DNA from: Photobacterium indicum
Lineage (GTDB): Bacteria; Pseudomonadota; Gammaproteobacteria; Enterobacterales; Vibrionaceae
Length of the DNA stretch: 64,000 bases
Direction of reading: 5' to 3'
Assembly (NCBI RefSeq): GCF_003026215.1
Contig: NZ_PYOC01000017.1
Location: 1-64,000 of the forward strand
A model generated the notes under the pieces. That model searched no databases, was not told the origin of the DNA, and was given only the letters and a program-made list of their open reading frames with translations. A program made the position numbers and the translations under genes. Each line of letters opens with the position of its first letter. The stretch's first letter is position 1. Positions 46,414 through 55,707 of this stretch are shown in pieces.

Positions 46414-48363
46414 ATGAGTGAAGTTCATGTTTATCCAGTCAATCAAGAGATTGCAGCTACAGCCCACGTAAATGATGAACAATATCGTGAGATGTACCAA
46501 CAATCGGTTATCAACCCTGAAGGTTTCTGGCGTGAACACGGTCAGATTGTTGACTGGATCAAACCATTCACTAAAGTGAAGCACACTTCTTTTGATACTA
46601 GCCATGTCAGTGTTAACTGGTTTGAAGATGGCACACTGAACGTTTCTGCAAACTGTCTTGACCGCCACCTCGCGACTCGCGGCGATCAGCCCGCCATAAT
46701 TTGGGAAGGCGACGATCCTACCGATGATGCCACGTTCACGTATAACGAATTACACGAACAAGTTTGTAAGTTCTCTAATGCACTGAAAAGCCAAGGCGTA
46801 CGCAAAGGCGATGTGGTGTGTCTTTACATGCCGATGGTGGCAGAAGCGGCAATTGCCATGCTGGCTTGTACGCGAATTGGGGCAATACATACCATTGTAT
46901 TTGGTGGCTTCTCTCCAGAAGCACTTGCTGGTCGTATTATTGATTCCAACGCAAAAGTCGTTATTACTGCCGATGAAGGCGTTCGTGCTGGTCGCGCAGT
47001 ACCACTGAAAAAGAATGTCGATGATGCCTTAGCCAATAAAGGTGTCACAAGTATCGAAAAAGTCATGGTACTGAAACGTACTGGTGGCAATGTTGAGTGG
47101 CACAGTGAACGTGATGTGTGGTGGCATGAAGCAACAGCAATCGTGTCTTCTCATTGTGAGCCTGAAGAAATGAATGCAGAAGATCCTCTTTTCATTCTAT
47201 ATACCTCAGGATCAACAGGTAAGCCTAAAGGTGTTCTTCACACAACAGGTGGTTACTTAGTGTATGCCACCATGACGTTTAAATATGTTTTTGATTACCA
47301 AGAAGGCGATGTGTACTGGTGTACCGCCGATGTTGGTTGGATCACCGGTCACAGTTACTTAGTGTATGGCCCGCTGGCTAATGGTGCAACAACCGTGCTA
47401 TTTGAAGGTGTGCCAAACTACCCATCAACCAGCCGTATGAGTGAAGTGGTTGATAAGCATAATGTCAGTATTCTTTATACTGCCCCAACAGCCATTCGTG
47501 CATTAATGGCAAAAGGCACAGAAGCAATTAAAGGTACGTCACGATCCTCACTGCGTATTATGGGGTCAGTCGGCGAACCCATTAACCCAGAAGCGTGGGA
47601 ATGGTATCACCGTACCATTGGCGACAGCCGTTGCCCTATTGTTGATACATGGTGGCAAACAGAAACAGGCGGTATCTTAATTACGCCATTACCTGGCGCG
47701 ACAGCACTAAAACCGGGTTCTGCCACTCGTCCATTTTTCGGTGTTCAGCCAGCCATCGTTGATAATATGGGGAATATCTTAGAAGGTGTCGCTGAAGGTA
47801 ACTTGGTTATGATTGATTCATGGCCTGGGCAGATGCGTACTTTATGGGGTGACCATGAACGCTTCGAGCAAACTTACTTCTCAACCTTCCAAGGTATGTA
47901 TTTCACTGGTGATGGCGCGCGTCGTGATGAAGACGGTTACTACTGGATCACTGGTCGTGTCGATGACGTATTGAATATTTCAGGTCACCGCATGGGTACC
48001 GCTGAAATTGAATCCGCATTAGTGGCTTTCGATAAGATAGCAGAGGCTGCGATTGTTGGTGTACCACACGATATTAAAGGCCAAGCAATTTATGCTTATA
48101 TCACACTGAATGATGGTGAAATACCCAGCGCTGAGCTGCATAAAGAAGTGAAAGATTGGGTACGTAAAGAAATTGGTCCGATTGCGACCCCTGACTTCTT
48201 ACATTGGACCGATGCCTTACCGAAAACACGCTCGGGTAAAATTATGCGCCGAATTCTCCGTAAGATTGCCACGGGTGATACTGGAAGTTTGGGTGATACA
48301 TCAACGCTCGCTGACCCTAGCGTGGTTGATAAACTGATCGCAGAAAAACAAACTATTTTATAA
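46414..48363 (+). CDS. acs: Acetyl-CoA synthetase
   Basis: The 649-aa enzyme activates acetate to acetyl-CoA through acetyl-AMP and is the high-affinity acetate-scavenging enzyme. The AMP-binding loop YTSGSTGKPKGV, DTWWQTETGG and YWITGRVDDVLNISGHR are present. The regulatory lysine is Lys609 in KTRSGKIMRR, the same number as the E. coli site acetylated by Pat. The ATG at 46414 has a strong AAGGAGAG site. Upstream in-frame codons from 46315 are leader. It ends the crb/acs block. Confidence 0.97.
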   Translation: MSEVHVYPVNQEIAATAHVNDEQYREMYQQSVINPEGFWREHGQIVDWIKPFTKVKHTSFDTSHVSVNWFEDGTLNVSANCLDRHLATRGDQPAIIWEGDDPTDDATFTYNELHEQVCKFSNALKSQGVRKGDVVCLYMPMVAEAAIAMLACTRIGAIHTIVFGGFSPEALAGRIIDSNAKVVITADEGVRAGRAVPLKKNVDDALANKGVTSIEKVMVLKRTGGNVEWHSERDVWWHEATAIVSSHCEPEEMNAEDPLFILYTSGSTGKPKGVLHTTGGYLVYATMTFKYVFDYQEGDVYWCTADVGWITGHSYLVYGPLANGATTVLFEGVPNYPSTSRMSEVVDKHNVSILYTAPTAIRALMAKGTEAIKGTSRSSLRIMGSVGEPINPEAWEWYHRTIGDSRCPIVDTWWQTETGGILITPLPGATALKPGSATRPFFGVQPAIVDNMGNILEGVAEGNLVMIDSWPGQMRTLWGDHERFEQTYFSTFQGMYFTGDGARRDEDGYYWITGRVDDVLNISGHRMGTAEIESALVAFDKIAEAAIVGVPHDIKGQAIYAYITLNDGEIPSAELHKEVKDWVRKEIGPIATPDFLHWTDALPKTRSGKIMRRILRKIATGDTGSLGDTSTLADPSVVDKLIAEKQTIL

Positions 48364-48380
48364 CAGCACACTACCCGCTT

Positions 48381-48409
48381 AAAAAAGCCGCCGTCTGGCG
48401 GTTTTTTTA
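48381..48409 (+). terminator. Intrinsic terminator of acs
   Basis: The stem AAAAGCCGCC / GGCGGTTTTT with a GTCT loop and a T-tract lies 17 bases after acs. Confidence 0.9.
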
Positions 48410-48888
48410 TAACTGCAGCAATAACACTGACTATTTTTTTATCGTAATAAAGATTTGCTTACAAAACGTACAGCTGTACGTGTGAATTTTTATACCTAAG
48501 TCTCGATATCTGCGAAACAAAACCGCTACACTAAAAAAATGTATGCAAAAAACAAGTCGATTACGGTAGCAATAATCACTCACTCAAATTGATTAAACAG
48601 CTTCAATATGTGTAAAAAATGGAACCATCCCCATATTTTCGCCTCTATTCTGCTGAACTTGCGGTAAAAATAGTCATCTAATAAAACCATAGAATACGCA
48701 TACAGCTTACAAGTGTACGCAGTAAGTTCGGTGATTAGACCAGTATTTTGCTGCTATTTGCGGTGATTTCTCTATAATCGTTCAACAAACATTGTTTGGC
48801 AGTATAAATCAGTTCATCGGGATGCAACTTTGCAGTTTATTGCATGTTGTTAGAGTAAAACCTCAAAAACAAGTGGATATACGTCAAG
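48410..48888. other. Gene-free region upstream of aroQ
   Basis: About 480 bases hold no supported gene. It contains a 16-base perfect palindrome at 48466-48481, and a partly similar sequence near 48701-48721 (ACAGCTTACAAGTGTACG). The 3' part presumably carries the aroQ-accBC promoter. Confidence 0.5.
48466..48481. promoter_or_regulatory. 16-bp perfect palindrome, possible operator
   Basis: ACGTACAGCTGTACGT is a perfect dyad in an AT-rich region about 400 bases upstream of aroQ. It does not match CRP, FNR, LexA, Fur or HapR consensus sites that I know. Confidence 0.4.
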
Positions 48889-49341
48889 ATGTCGACCGTT
48901 AAACGAATTTTACTTATTAACGGACCTAACCTAAATTTACTAGGTCTCAGAGAGCCAGGCCACTATGGTCATCACACATTGGCTCAACTCGTTGCTGATT
49001 TAACTGTCAAGGCAACCAATCTAAGCGTCACATTAGATCACATTCAATCAAATGCAGAACATGAATTGATTGATGCTATTCATCAAGCTCATGGCAATGT
49101 GGATTTCATTATTATCAATCCCGCTGCGTTCACCCACACTAGCGTCGCCATTCGTGATGCTCTACTCGGTGTCGCAATTCCATTTATTGAAGTGCATTTA
49201 TCTAATGTTCACGCAAGGGAACCATTCCGCCATCACTCTTATCTATCAGATAAAGCAGTCGGTGTAATTTGCGGTCTTGGTCCTGATGGTTATGAATTCG
49301 CCCTGAATGCTGCGGTAAGACGCCTGCAATCAGAAAGCTAA
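48889..49341 (+). CDS. aroQ: 3-dehydroquinate dehydratase, type II
   Basis: The 150-aa enzyme removes water from 3-dehydroquinate in the shikimate pathway. LLINGPNLNLLGLREPGHYG contains the catalytic Tyr loop. IINPAAFTHTSVAIRDAL, EVHLSNVHAREPFRHHSY and VGVICGLGPDGYEFAL are the remaining signature blocks. It sits directly upstream of accBC, the usual order in gammaproteobacteria, and may share their transcript. Confidence 0.96.
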   Translation: MSTVKRILLINGPNLNLLGLREPGHYGHHTLAQLVADLTVKATNLSVTLDHIQSNAEHELIDAIHQAHGNVDFIIINPAAFTHTSVAIRDALLGVAIPFIEVHLSNVHAREPFRHHSYLSDKAVGVICGLGPDGYEFALNAAVRRLQSES

Positions 49342-49368
49342 CTGAACAACATATAAAGAGAAAGATAG

Positions 49369-49833
49369 ATGGATATTCGTAAGATTAAAAAACTAATTGA
49401 GCTGGTTGAAGAATCTGGTATTGCTGAATTAGAAATCTCTGAAGGTGAAGAATCAGTACGCATCAGCCGTAATGTACCTGCATCTGCATTACCTGCACAG
49501 CAATACATGGCTGCACCTCAATTTGCTGCACCACCTCAAGCTGCACCTGTAGAAGCGGCGGCTGCACCTGTTGCTGCTCCTGTTGCCGCTGAACCTACGG
49601 GTCATCAAGTTCTTTCTCCAATGGTTGGTTCTTTCTACCGTGCACCAAGCCCTGAAGCAAAAGCATTTGTTGAAGTGGGTCAATCTGTGAACGTTGGCGA
49701 CACGCTTTGTATCGTTGAAGCGATGAAAATGATGAACCAAATCCAATCTGATAAAGCAGGTGTGGTTACTGCTATTCTTGCTGAAGACGGCGACGCTATC
49801 GAGTTCGATCAGCCTCTTGTTATCATCGAGTAA
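49369..49833 (+). CDS. accB: Biotin carboxyl carrier protein of acetyl-CoA carboxylase
   Basis: The 154-aa BCCP has an N-terminal helical domain, an Ala/Pro-rich flexible linker (about 36-76) and a biotinyl domain. Lys120 in VEAMKMMNQ is the biotin site. It carries CO2 from biotin carboxylase to the transferase for malonyl-CoA synthesis. It is 27 bases after aroQ and 12 before accC. Confidence 0.97.
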   Translation: MDIRKIKKLIELVEESGIAELEISEGEESVRISRNVPASALPAQQYMAAPQFAAPPQAAPVEAAAAPVAAPVAAEPTGHQVLSPMVGSFYRAPSPEAKAFVEVGQSVNVGDTLCIVEAMKMMNQIQSDKAGVVTAILAEDGDAIEFDQPLVIIE

Positions 49834-49845
49834 CAGAGGCCTATT

Positions 49846-51189
49846 ATGTTAGATAAATTAGTTATTGCGAACCGAGGCGAGATTGCCCTTCGTATTCTGC
49901 GCGCTTGTAAAGAATTAGGTATTAAGACTGTTGCGATTCACTCAACAGCTGACCGCGATCTTAAGCATGTATTACTTGCAGACGAAACGGTATGTATTGG
50001 TTCTGCCAAAAGTACTGAAAGCTATTTGAACATTCCACGCATCATTAGTGCAGCGGAAATCACAGGGGCAGTTGCGATTCACCCTGGTTACGGTTTCTTA
50101 TCTGAAAATGCTGATTTTGCAGAACAAGTAGAGCGTTCTGGCTTTATTTTTGTTGGCCCTAAAGCGGAAACTATTCGCATGATGGGTGACAAAGTGTCCG
50201 CGATTACCGCAATGAAAAAAGCGGGGGTTCCTTGTGTACCTGGCTCTGATGGCCCATTGGATGATGACGAAGCGAGAAATAAATCTTTCGCTAAGCGCAT
50301 TGGTTTCCCTGTCATCATCAAAGCATCTGGTGGCGGCGGTGGTCGTGGTATGCGTGTTGTTCGCACTGAAGGTGAACTAACAGAAGCTATCGCGATGACA
50401 CGTGCTGAAGCTAAATCGTTCTTCAATAACGATGTGGTTTACATGGAGAAATTCCTTGAAAACCCTCGCCATATCGAAGTTCAGATCATGGCTGATGGTC
50501 AAGGTAATGCTATTCACTTAGGTGAGCGTGACTGTTCAATGCAGCGTCGCCACCAGAAAGTTGTTGAAGAAGCACCAGCACCAGGCATCACAGAAGAGAT
50601 GCGTAAGTACATCGGTGAACGTTGTACGCGTGCTTGTATCGAAATCGGTTACCGTGGCGCAGGTACGTTTGAATTCCTATACGAAAACGGCGAGTTCTAC
50701 TTCATTGAAATGAACACCCGTATTCAGGTTGAGCACCCAGTAACAGAAATGGTAACGGGCGTTGATCTGATCAAAGAACAGCTTCGTGTTGCTGCTGGTC
50801 AGCCACTATCATTCAGCCAATCTGATATTCAAATTCGTGGCCATGCTATCGAATGTCGTATCAACGCTGAAGATCCTGAGCGTTTCCTACCTTGTCCAGG
50901 TAAAATCACGCGCTTCCACGCGCCTGGTGGCATGGGTATCCGTTGGGAATCTCATATCTACTCAGGCTACACAGTGCCACCGCATTATGATTCCATGATC
51001 GGTAAGCTGATTTCATACGGTGAAAACCGCGATGTGGCAATTTCACGTATGCGTAACGCATTAGGTGAATCAATCATCGATGGTATTAAAACCAATATCC
51101 CGCTACAGCAAGAAATTATGGCAGATGAAAACTTCCAACATGGTGGTGCAAACATCCACTACCTAGAGAAGAAACTTGGTCTACAATAA
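49846..51189 (+). CDS. accC: Biotin carboxylase subunit of acetyl-CoA carboxylase
   Basis: This 447-aa ATP-grasp enzyme carboxylates the biotin on AccB. MLDKLVIANRGEIALRILRACKELG is the canonical start. The glycine-rich ATP loop is KASGGGGGRGMR, followed by EKFLENPRHIEVQI and the catalytic EMNTRIQVEHPVTE. It is the last gene of the accBC pair and is followed by a terminator. Confidence 0.98.
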   Translation: MLDKLVIANRGEIALRILRACKELGIKTVAIHSTADRDLKHVLLADETVCIGSAKSTESYLNIPRIISAAEITGAVAIHPGYGFLSENADFAEQVERSGFIFVGPKAETIRMMGDKVSAITAMKKAGVPCVPGSDGPLDDDEARNKSFAKRIGFPVIIKASGGGGGRGMRVVRTEGELTEAIAMTRAEAKSFFNNDVVYMEKFLENPRHIEVQIMADGQGNAIHLGERDCSMQRRHQKVVEEAPAPGITEEMRKYIGERCTRACIEIGYRGAGTFEFLYENGEFYFIEMNTRIQVEHPVTEMVTGVDLIKEQLRVAAGQPLSFSQSDIQIRGHAIECRINAEDPERFLPCPGKITRFHAPGGMGIRWESHIYSGYTVPPHYDSMIGKLISYGENRDVAISRMRNALGESIIDGIKTNIPLQQEIMADENFQHGGANIHYLEKKLGLQ

Positions 51190-51218
51190 TTTCGCGATAA
51201 ACGCGTGAAGACAAATCT

Positions 51219-51243
51219 AGGCTGCCTTTGGGTAGCCTTTTTT
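51219..51243 (+). terminator. Intrinsic terminator of accBC
   Basis: The 8-bp stem AGGCTGCC / GGTAGCCT (one G:U pair) is followed by a run of T, 30 bases after accC. Confidence 0.87.
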
Positions 51244-51443
51244 ATACACCTTTCACCGTATTCCTCTTCGATTTCTCTGCTATTTCCCCTTTCTTCAACA
51301 TGATTTTCTGACAAATTGATACAGGTCAGTGGCACTGATAAATAACTTTTGCCACAATACCCCCCTTTTTTATTTGTATGAGCATTACTCTCCTTCTCTC
51401 TATTCCTTTGAAGTAGTGCCAACACAATTGGAGACAACAGCGT

Positions 51444-51725
51444 ATGAAAACACTCTCTGCGCGTTATCATCAGGCTCATAAAGAGGCTAAATGGGCGGTA
51501 GGCTTAGCGATTGCCTATTTCATCTGGTGGTATATTTCGGCCTATGCTTTCTCATCGACAGAGATTACAACAACTCTGCCTGAGCTCTATTGGGGTTTTC
51601 CACTGTGGTTTTTACTCGCCTGTATTATTGGCCCTATTCTCTTCACGGTACTGTGCGGCTTAATGGTCAAGTTCATCTACCAAGATATGTCTCTCGAAAT
51701 TGAAAAGGACAGTGATCATGAATAG
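51444..51725 (+). CDS. yhdT: YhdT-family small membrane protein (DUF997)
   Basis: The 93-aa protein has two transmembrane helices: WAVGLAIAYFIWWYISAYAF and PLWFLLACIIGPILFTVLCGLMV. It is almost always encoded just before panF and is presumed to assist or regulate PanF, although its function is unproven. GGAG precedes the ATG. Its last codons overlap the panF start by eight bases, implying coupling. Confidence 0.92.
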   Translation: MKTLSARYHQAHKEAKWAVGLAIAYFIWWYISAYAFSSTEITTTLPELYWGFPLWFLLACIIGPILFTVLCGLMVKFIYQDMSLEIEKDSDHE

Positions 51726-53172
51726 CCAAATACTCATTCCTTTAGCGATCTATTTGCTCGCTGTGTTTTCTTTGGCATTTTTCAGTCAACGTAAAAGTAC
51801 CTCATCTAAAGGCTTCTTAAACGAATACCTGCTTGGCAATCGCAGCATGGGCGGCTTTGTATTAGCCATGACATTAGCAGCGACCTATTCCAGTGCCAGC
51901 TCGTTTATTGGCGGGCCTGGTGCCGCATATAAAATGGGACTCGGCTGGGTATTACTCGCCATGATCCAACTGCCTGCTGCGTGGCTAACACTGGGGGTAC
52001 TTGGGAAAAAATTCGCCATTGAAGCTCGACGACATAATGCCTTAACCCTTAATGATATTTTATATGCACGCTATAAAAATAAAGCGGTCGTCATCTTCGC
52101 TTCTTTAGCATTATTGCTCGCTTTCTTTGGCACCATGGTGGTGCAATTTGTGGGTGGCGCACGGTTATTACAAACTGTCACCGGATTACCCTATTCACAA
52201 GGGTTAATGATCTTTGCCGTTACTGTTGGCTTGTATACGACCATTGGCGGATTTCGTGCCGTTGTAATGACCGATACATTGCAAGGGGTTATGATGATTA
52301 TTGGCACCATTGCCCTGCTAGCAGGAGTGGTGCATGTCGGTGGCGGTGTCGGTGAACTGATAACAGAATTACACCACATTGACCCATCATTGATTACCCC
52401 CTTTGGTCCTGATAACTTTCTTAGCCAACCCTTTATGTTGAGCTTCTGGATTTTGGTCTGCTTTGGGGTAATAGGGCTTCCCCACGCAGCCGTTCGGTGC
52501 ATGGCTTATAAAGACAGCCGTTCATTGCATCGGGGAATGGTGATCAGTACAGCAATGGTGGCATTCCTGATGCTAGGCATGCATCTATCAGGGGCATTAG
52601 GTCGTGCTATCGTGCCCGATATTGCCAGCCCAGATCAGATCATGCCAACCTTGATGATGACTGTTTTATCCCCTTGGGTGGCGGGTATCTTCTTGGCGGG
52701 TCCGATGGCGGCCATTATGTCGAGCATTGACTCACAACTGATCCAAGCTTCAGCCACCTTGCTAAAAGATTTGTACCTCAATTACATCAATCCCAAAGCC
52801 GCTGAAGGACCAAATGCCAACAAGCACCTTTCTAAGTTATCGTTATGGGTAACCGGAATTTTTTCTATTTTGGTATTTATTGCTGCAACTAACCCGCCCG
52901 ATATGATCATCTGGTTGAATCTATTAGCCTTTGGCGGCATGCAAGCGGTGTTCTTATGGCCATTAGTGCTCGGGTTATACTGGGAAAAAGCATCGGCGAC
53001 AGGGGCGTTGGCATCAATGATATCAGGCCTAGTTTGTTATATTGGCTTATCGGTTATTAAGCCAGACTTAGGTGGATTACATGCCATCGTGCCCACATTG
53101 GGCATTGGCCTAATTGCTTTTGTGCTGGGTAGCCTGACCAAACCTGCGATGGCAACCGCACCGCAACATTGA
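51718..53172 (+). CDS. panF: Sodium/pantothenate symporter PanF
   Basis: This 484-aa SSS-family transporter imports pantothenate with Na+ for CoA synthesis. It has about 13 hydrophobic segments, with the family block EYLLGNRSMGGFVLAMTLAATYSSASSFIGGPGAAYKMGLGW. The ATG at 51718 overlaps the end of yhdT and has AAGGA upstream. Pantothenate specificity rests on the yhdT-panF-prmA order. Confidence 0.95.
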   Translation: MNSQILIPLAIYLLAVFSLAFFSQRKSTSSKGFLNEYLLGNRSMGGFVLAMTLAATYSSASSFIGGPGAAYKMGLGWVLLAMIQLPAAWLTLGVLGKKFAIEARRHNALTLNDILYARYKNKAVVIFASLALLLAFFGTMVVQFVGGARLLQTVTGLPYSQGLMIFAVTVGLYTTIGGFRAVVMTDTLQGVMMIIGTIALLAGVVHVGGGVGELITELHHIDPSLITPFGPDNFLSQPFMLSFWILVCFGVIGLPHAAVRCMAYKDSRSLHRGMVISTAMVAFLMLGMHLSGALGRAIVPDIASPDQIMPTLMMTVLSPWVAGIFLAGPMAAIMSSIDSQLIQASATLLKDLYLNYINPKAAEGPNANKHLSKLSLWVTGIFSILVFIAATNPPDMIIWLNLLAFGGMQAVFLWPLVLGLYWEKASATGALASMISGLVCYIGLSVIKPDLGGLHAIVPTLGIGLIAFVLGSLTKPAMATAPQH

Positions 53173-53199
53173 TTTAGATAAGTCTCTGCAATACATCTT

Positions 53200-53228
53200 A
53201 AAGATAGCGCCTAGGGTGCTATCTTTTT
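53200..53228 (+). terminator. Intrinsic terminator of yhdT-panF
   Basis: The stem AAAGATAGCGCC / GGTGCTATCTTT (one G:U pair) has a 3-nt loop and T-tract, 28 bases after panF. Confidence 0.9.
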
Positions 53229-53344
53229 TTATATCAATAAAAACCGCTGATGTGATTGATGCACTATAGGTGTGGATTGCTGAAATTTCATGCTAGAATC
53301 TCGCCCTTATGTTCAAACCGTAGCCAAATAATAAGCGAATTACC

Positions 53345-54229
53345 ATGCCTTGGATTCAAATCAAACTAAACGCAACTGCTGAAAACGCTGAAGCGATTGG
53401 CGATATGTTAATGGAAGAAACGGGGGCTTTATCTGCCACTTTCCTTGACGCGCAAGACACACCAGTATTCGAACCAATGCCAGGTGAAACTCGCCTGTGG
53501 GGTGATACTGATGTTATTGGTTTATACGATGCTGAAGCCGACATGGATTTCGTGCTGAACATGCTAAAGAACAGTCCTCTGATTGCTGAAGACTTTGCTT
53601 ACAAAATCGAGCAATTAGAAGATAAAGACTGGGAACGTGAGTGGATGGTTAATTTCCACCCTATGCGTTTTGGTCGTCGTTTATGGATTTGCCCAAGCTG
53701 GCGTGAAGCACCAGAACCAGACGCGGTTAATGTACTACTTGACCCAGGTCTTGCATTCGGTACTGGTACTCACCCAACAACGTCGTTATGTTTAGAGTGG
53801 CTTGATGGTCAAGATCTAACGGGTCAAACCATTATCGACTTCGGTTGTGGCTCTGGCATTCTAGCCATTGCGGCACTTAAGCTAGGTGCAAAGAAAGTCA
53901 TTGGTATCGATATCGATCCACAAGCTATCCAAGCATCACGCGATAACGCAGAACGTAACGGTGTTTCTGATAAATTAGAGCTTTTCCTACCTAAAGATCA
54001 GCCGAACGACGTACAAGCAGATGTTGTGGTTGCAAACATTCTTGCGGGTCCATTACGTGAGCTTTCACCGGTAATAAAAAGCCTAGTGAAGCCGGGCGGT
54101 AAGCTAGCAATTTCAGGTGTATTGGAAATTCAAGCTGAAGACGTCTCCACATATTACAGCGACGAATTGGCATTAGACCCAGTTGTTGCACGTGATGAAT
54201 GGTGCCGAATTTCAGGTTGTAAGGCGTAA
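53345..54229 (+). CDS. prmA: Ribosomal protein L11 methyltransferase
   Basis: The 294-aa enzyme methylates L11 at several amino groups using S-adenosylmethionine. The N-terminal L11-binding domain opens MPWIQIKLNATAENAEAIGDMLMEETGA. The SAM site is DFGCGSGILAIAALKLGAKKVIGIDID, and the active-site NILAGPL is present. It is upstream of dusB-fis, as in most gammaproteobacteria. Confidence 0.97.
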   Translation: MPWIQIKLNATAENAEAIGDMLMEETGALSATFLDAQDTPVFEPMPGETRLWGDTDVIGLYDAEADMDFVLNMLKNSPLIAEDFAYKIEQLEDKDWEREWMVNFHPMRFGRRLWICPSWREAPEPDAVNVLLDPGLAFGTGTHPTTSLCLEWLDGQDLTGQTIIDFGCGSGILAIAALKLGAKKVIGIDIDPQAIQASRDNAERNGVSDKLELFLPKDQPNDVQADVVVANILAGPLRELSPVIKSLVKPGGKLAISGVLEIQAEDVSTYYSDELALDPVVARDEWCRISGCKA

Positions 54230-54339
54230 TTTTCGCCATTAGTTATTTTAATTCACCTTTTTTATTGTGCGAAAAATATACAATCGATTGAAAAACATAC
54301 GTTTTTGTTAAACAAAAACTAAATGCTCAATTATTGGTC

Positions 54340-54376
54340 TTTTCAGAAAGGGAAAAAATGCGTAAAATGCGCGCCC
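54340..54376 (+). promoter_or_regulatory. dusB-fis promoter with GC-rich discriminator
   Basis: The -35 TTTTCA (54340-54345), 17-bp spacer and -10 TAAAAT (54363-54368) are followed by GCGCGCCC. The GC-rich discriminator fits the stringent, growth-phase control known for fis promoters. Confidence 0.6.
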
Positions 54377-54401
54377 TTACTGGCACAGTCAGGTACAGAC
54401 A

Positions 54402-55367
54402 TTGCAAATCGGTCCATATCAACTAAACAACCAGCTGATAGTCGCGCCAATGGCGGGTGTGACCGATCGGCCATTTCGTGAACTATGCCTTCGCTACGGC
54501 GCGGGAATGGCTGTTAGCGAGATGATGTCGTCGAATCCAGATCTATGGAAAACGGCTAAATCGCAGAACCGAATGGTTCATGAAGGTGAATCGGGGATTC
54601 GCTCGGTTCAAATAGCAGGAGCAGACCCAAAGCTGATGGCTGAAGCTGCACAATTTAGTGTTGAGAACGGTGCGCAAATCATCGATATCAATATGGGTTG
54701 TCCAGCGAAAAAAGTTAACAAACGCTTGGCTGGTTCTGCATTACTGCAACACCCTGCGTTAATTGAAGAGATTCTTCGTAGCGTTGTGGGTGCAGTCGAT
54801 GTACCTGTTACGCTAAAAACGCGTACGGGTTGGGATTTAGACAACCGTAACTGTGTCGACATAGCGAAAATCGCGGAACAATGTGGCATTCAAGCTTTAG
54901 CGCTTCATGGGCGAACGAAGTCTTGCATGTACAAAGGTGAAGCGGAATATGACTACATCAGAGCAGCTAAACAAGCGATATCAATTCCGGTAATTGCTAA
55001 CGGTGATATCGATTCACCGGAAAAGGCTCGCTTTGTACTCGATTATACGGGTGCAGATGCTTTGATGATTGGCCGTCCTGCACAAGGGCGACCGTGGATT
55101 TTTAGAGAAATCCAGCATTACTTAACAACCGGCGAATACCTGCCTGCCCCATCTATGGATGAGGTAAGTGGCATTATGTTGGGACATGTTCAAGAACTTC
55201 ATCGTTTCTACGGTGAATATTTAGGGTTGCGCATTGCACGTAAACACGTGTCTTGGTACTTAAAAGAACATGCACCAGCTGGTGATTTCCGTCGGTCCTT
55301 CAACGCACTCGAGAATGCTCAAGAGCAAATCGATGCGCTGCAAGGCTACTTCGAAAACGTTGCATAA
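54402..55367 (+). CDS. dusB: tRNA-dihydrouridine synthase B
   Basis: This 321-aa flavoenzyme reduces uridines in the tRNA D-loop. LIVAPMAGVTDRPFR binds FMN. Cys100 in NMGCPAKKVNK is the catalytic Cys. IANGDIDSPE and ALMIGRPAQGRPWIF are further signatures. The start is TTG at 54402, which aligns exactly with E. coli DusB residue 1, so this non-AUG start seems genuine. It is the first gene of dusB-fis. Confidence 0.96.
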   Translation: MQIGPYQLNNQLIVAPMAGVTDRPFRELCLRYGAGMAVSEMMSSNPDLWKTAKSQNRMVHEGESGIRSVQIAGADPKLMAEAAQFSVENGAQIIDINMGCPAKKVNKRLAGSALLQHPALIEEILRSVVGAVDVPVTLKTRTGWDLDNRNCVDIAKIAEQCGIQALALHGRTKSCMYKGEAEYDYIRAAKQAISIPVIANGDIDSPEKARFVLDYTGADALMIGRPAQGRPWIFREIQHYLTTGEYLPAPSMDEVSGIMLGHVQELHRFYGEYLGLRIARKHVSWYLKEHAPAGDFRRSFNALENAQEQIDALQGYFENVA

Positions 55368-55390
55368 ATACTAGAAGAGCTTACAGAATT

Positions 55391-55687
55391 ATGTTCGAAC
55401 AAAATCTGACTTCCGAAGCGTTAACAGTTACAACTGTAACGTCACAAGACCAAATCACACAGAAGCCACTACGTGACTCTGTTAAAGCGTCGCTAAAAAA
55501 CTATCTTGCTCAGTTAAATGGTCAGGAAGTCGACGATCTGTACGAGCTAGTGCTTGCAGAGGTTGAGCAACCGCTATTAGATACAATCATGCAGTACACA
55601 CGTGGTAACCAAACACGTGCAGCAACTATGATGGGTATCAACCGCGGTACACTTCGTAAGAAGCTAAAGAAATACGGCATGAACTAA
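55391..55687 (+). CDS. fis: DNA-binding protein Fis
   Basis: The 98-aa nucleoid-associated regulator bends DNA, activates rRNA promoters and aids recombination. The dimerisation helices and the C-terminal helix-turn-helix QYTRGNQTRAATMMGINRGTLRKKLKKYGMN are nearly invariant in the family. It is 23 bases after dusB. Confidence 0.98.
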   Translation: MFEQNLTSEALTVTTVTSQDQITQKPLRDSVKASLKNYLAQLNGQEVDDLYELVLAEVEQPLLDTIMQYTRGNQTRAATMMGINRGTLRKKLKKYGMN

Positions 55688-55707
55688 ACCGAAAGGTTTG
55701 GAAAGCG

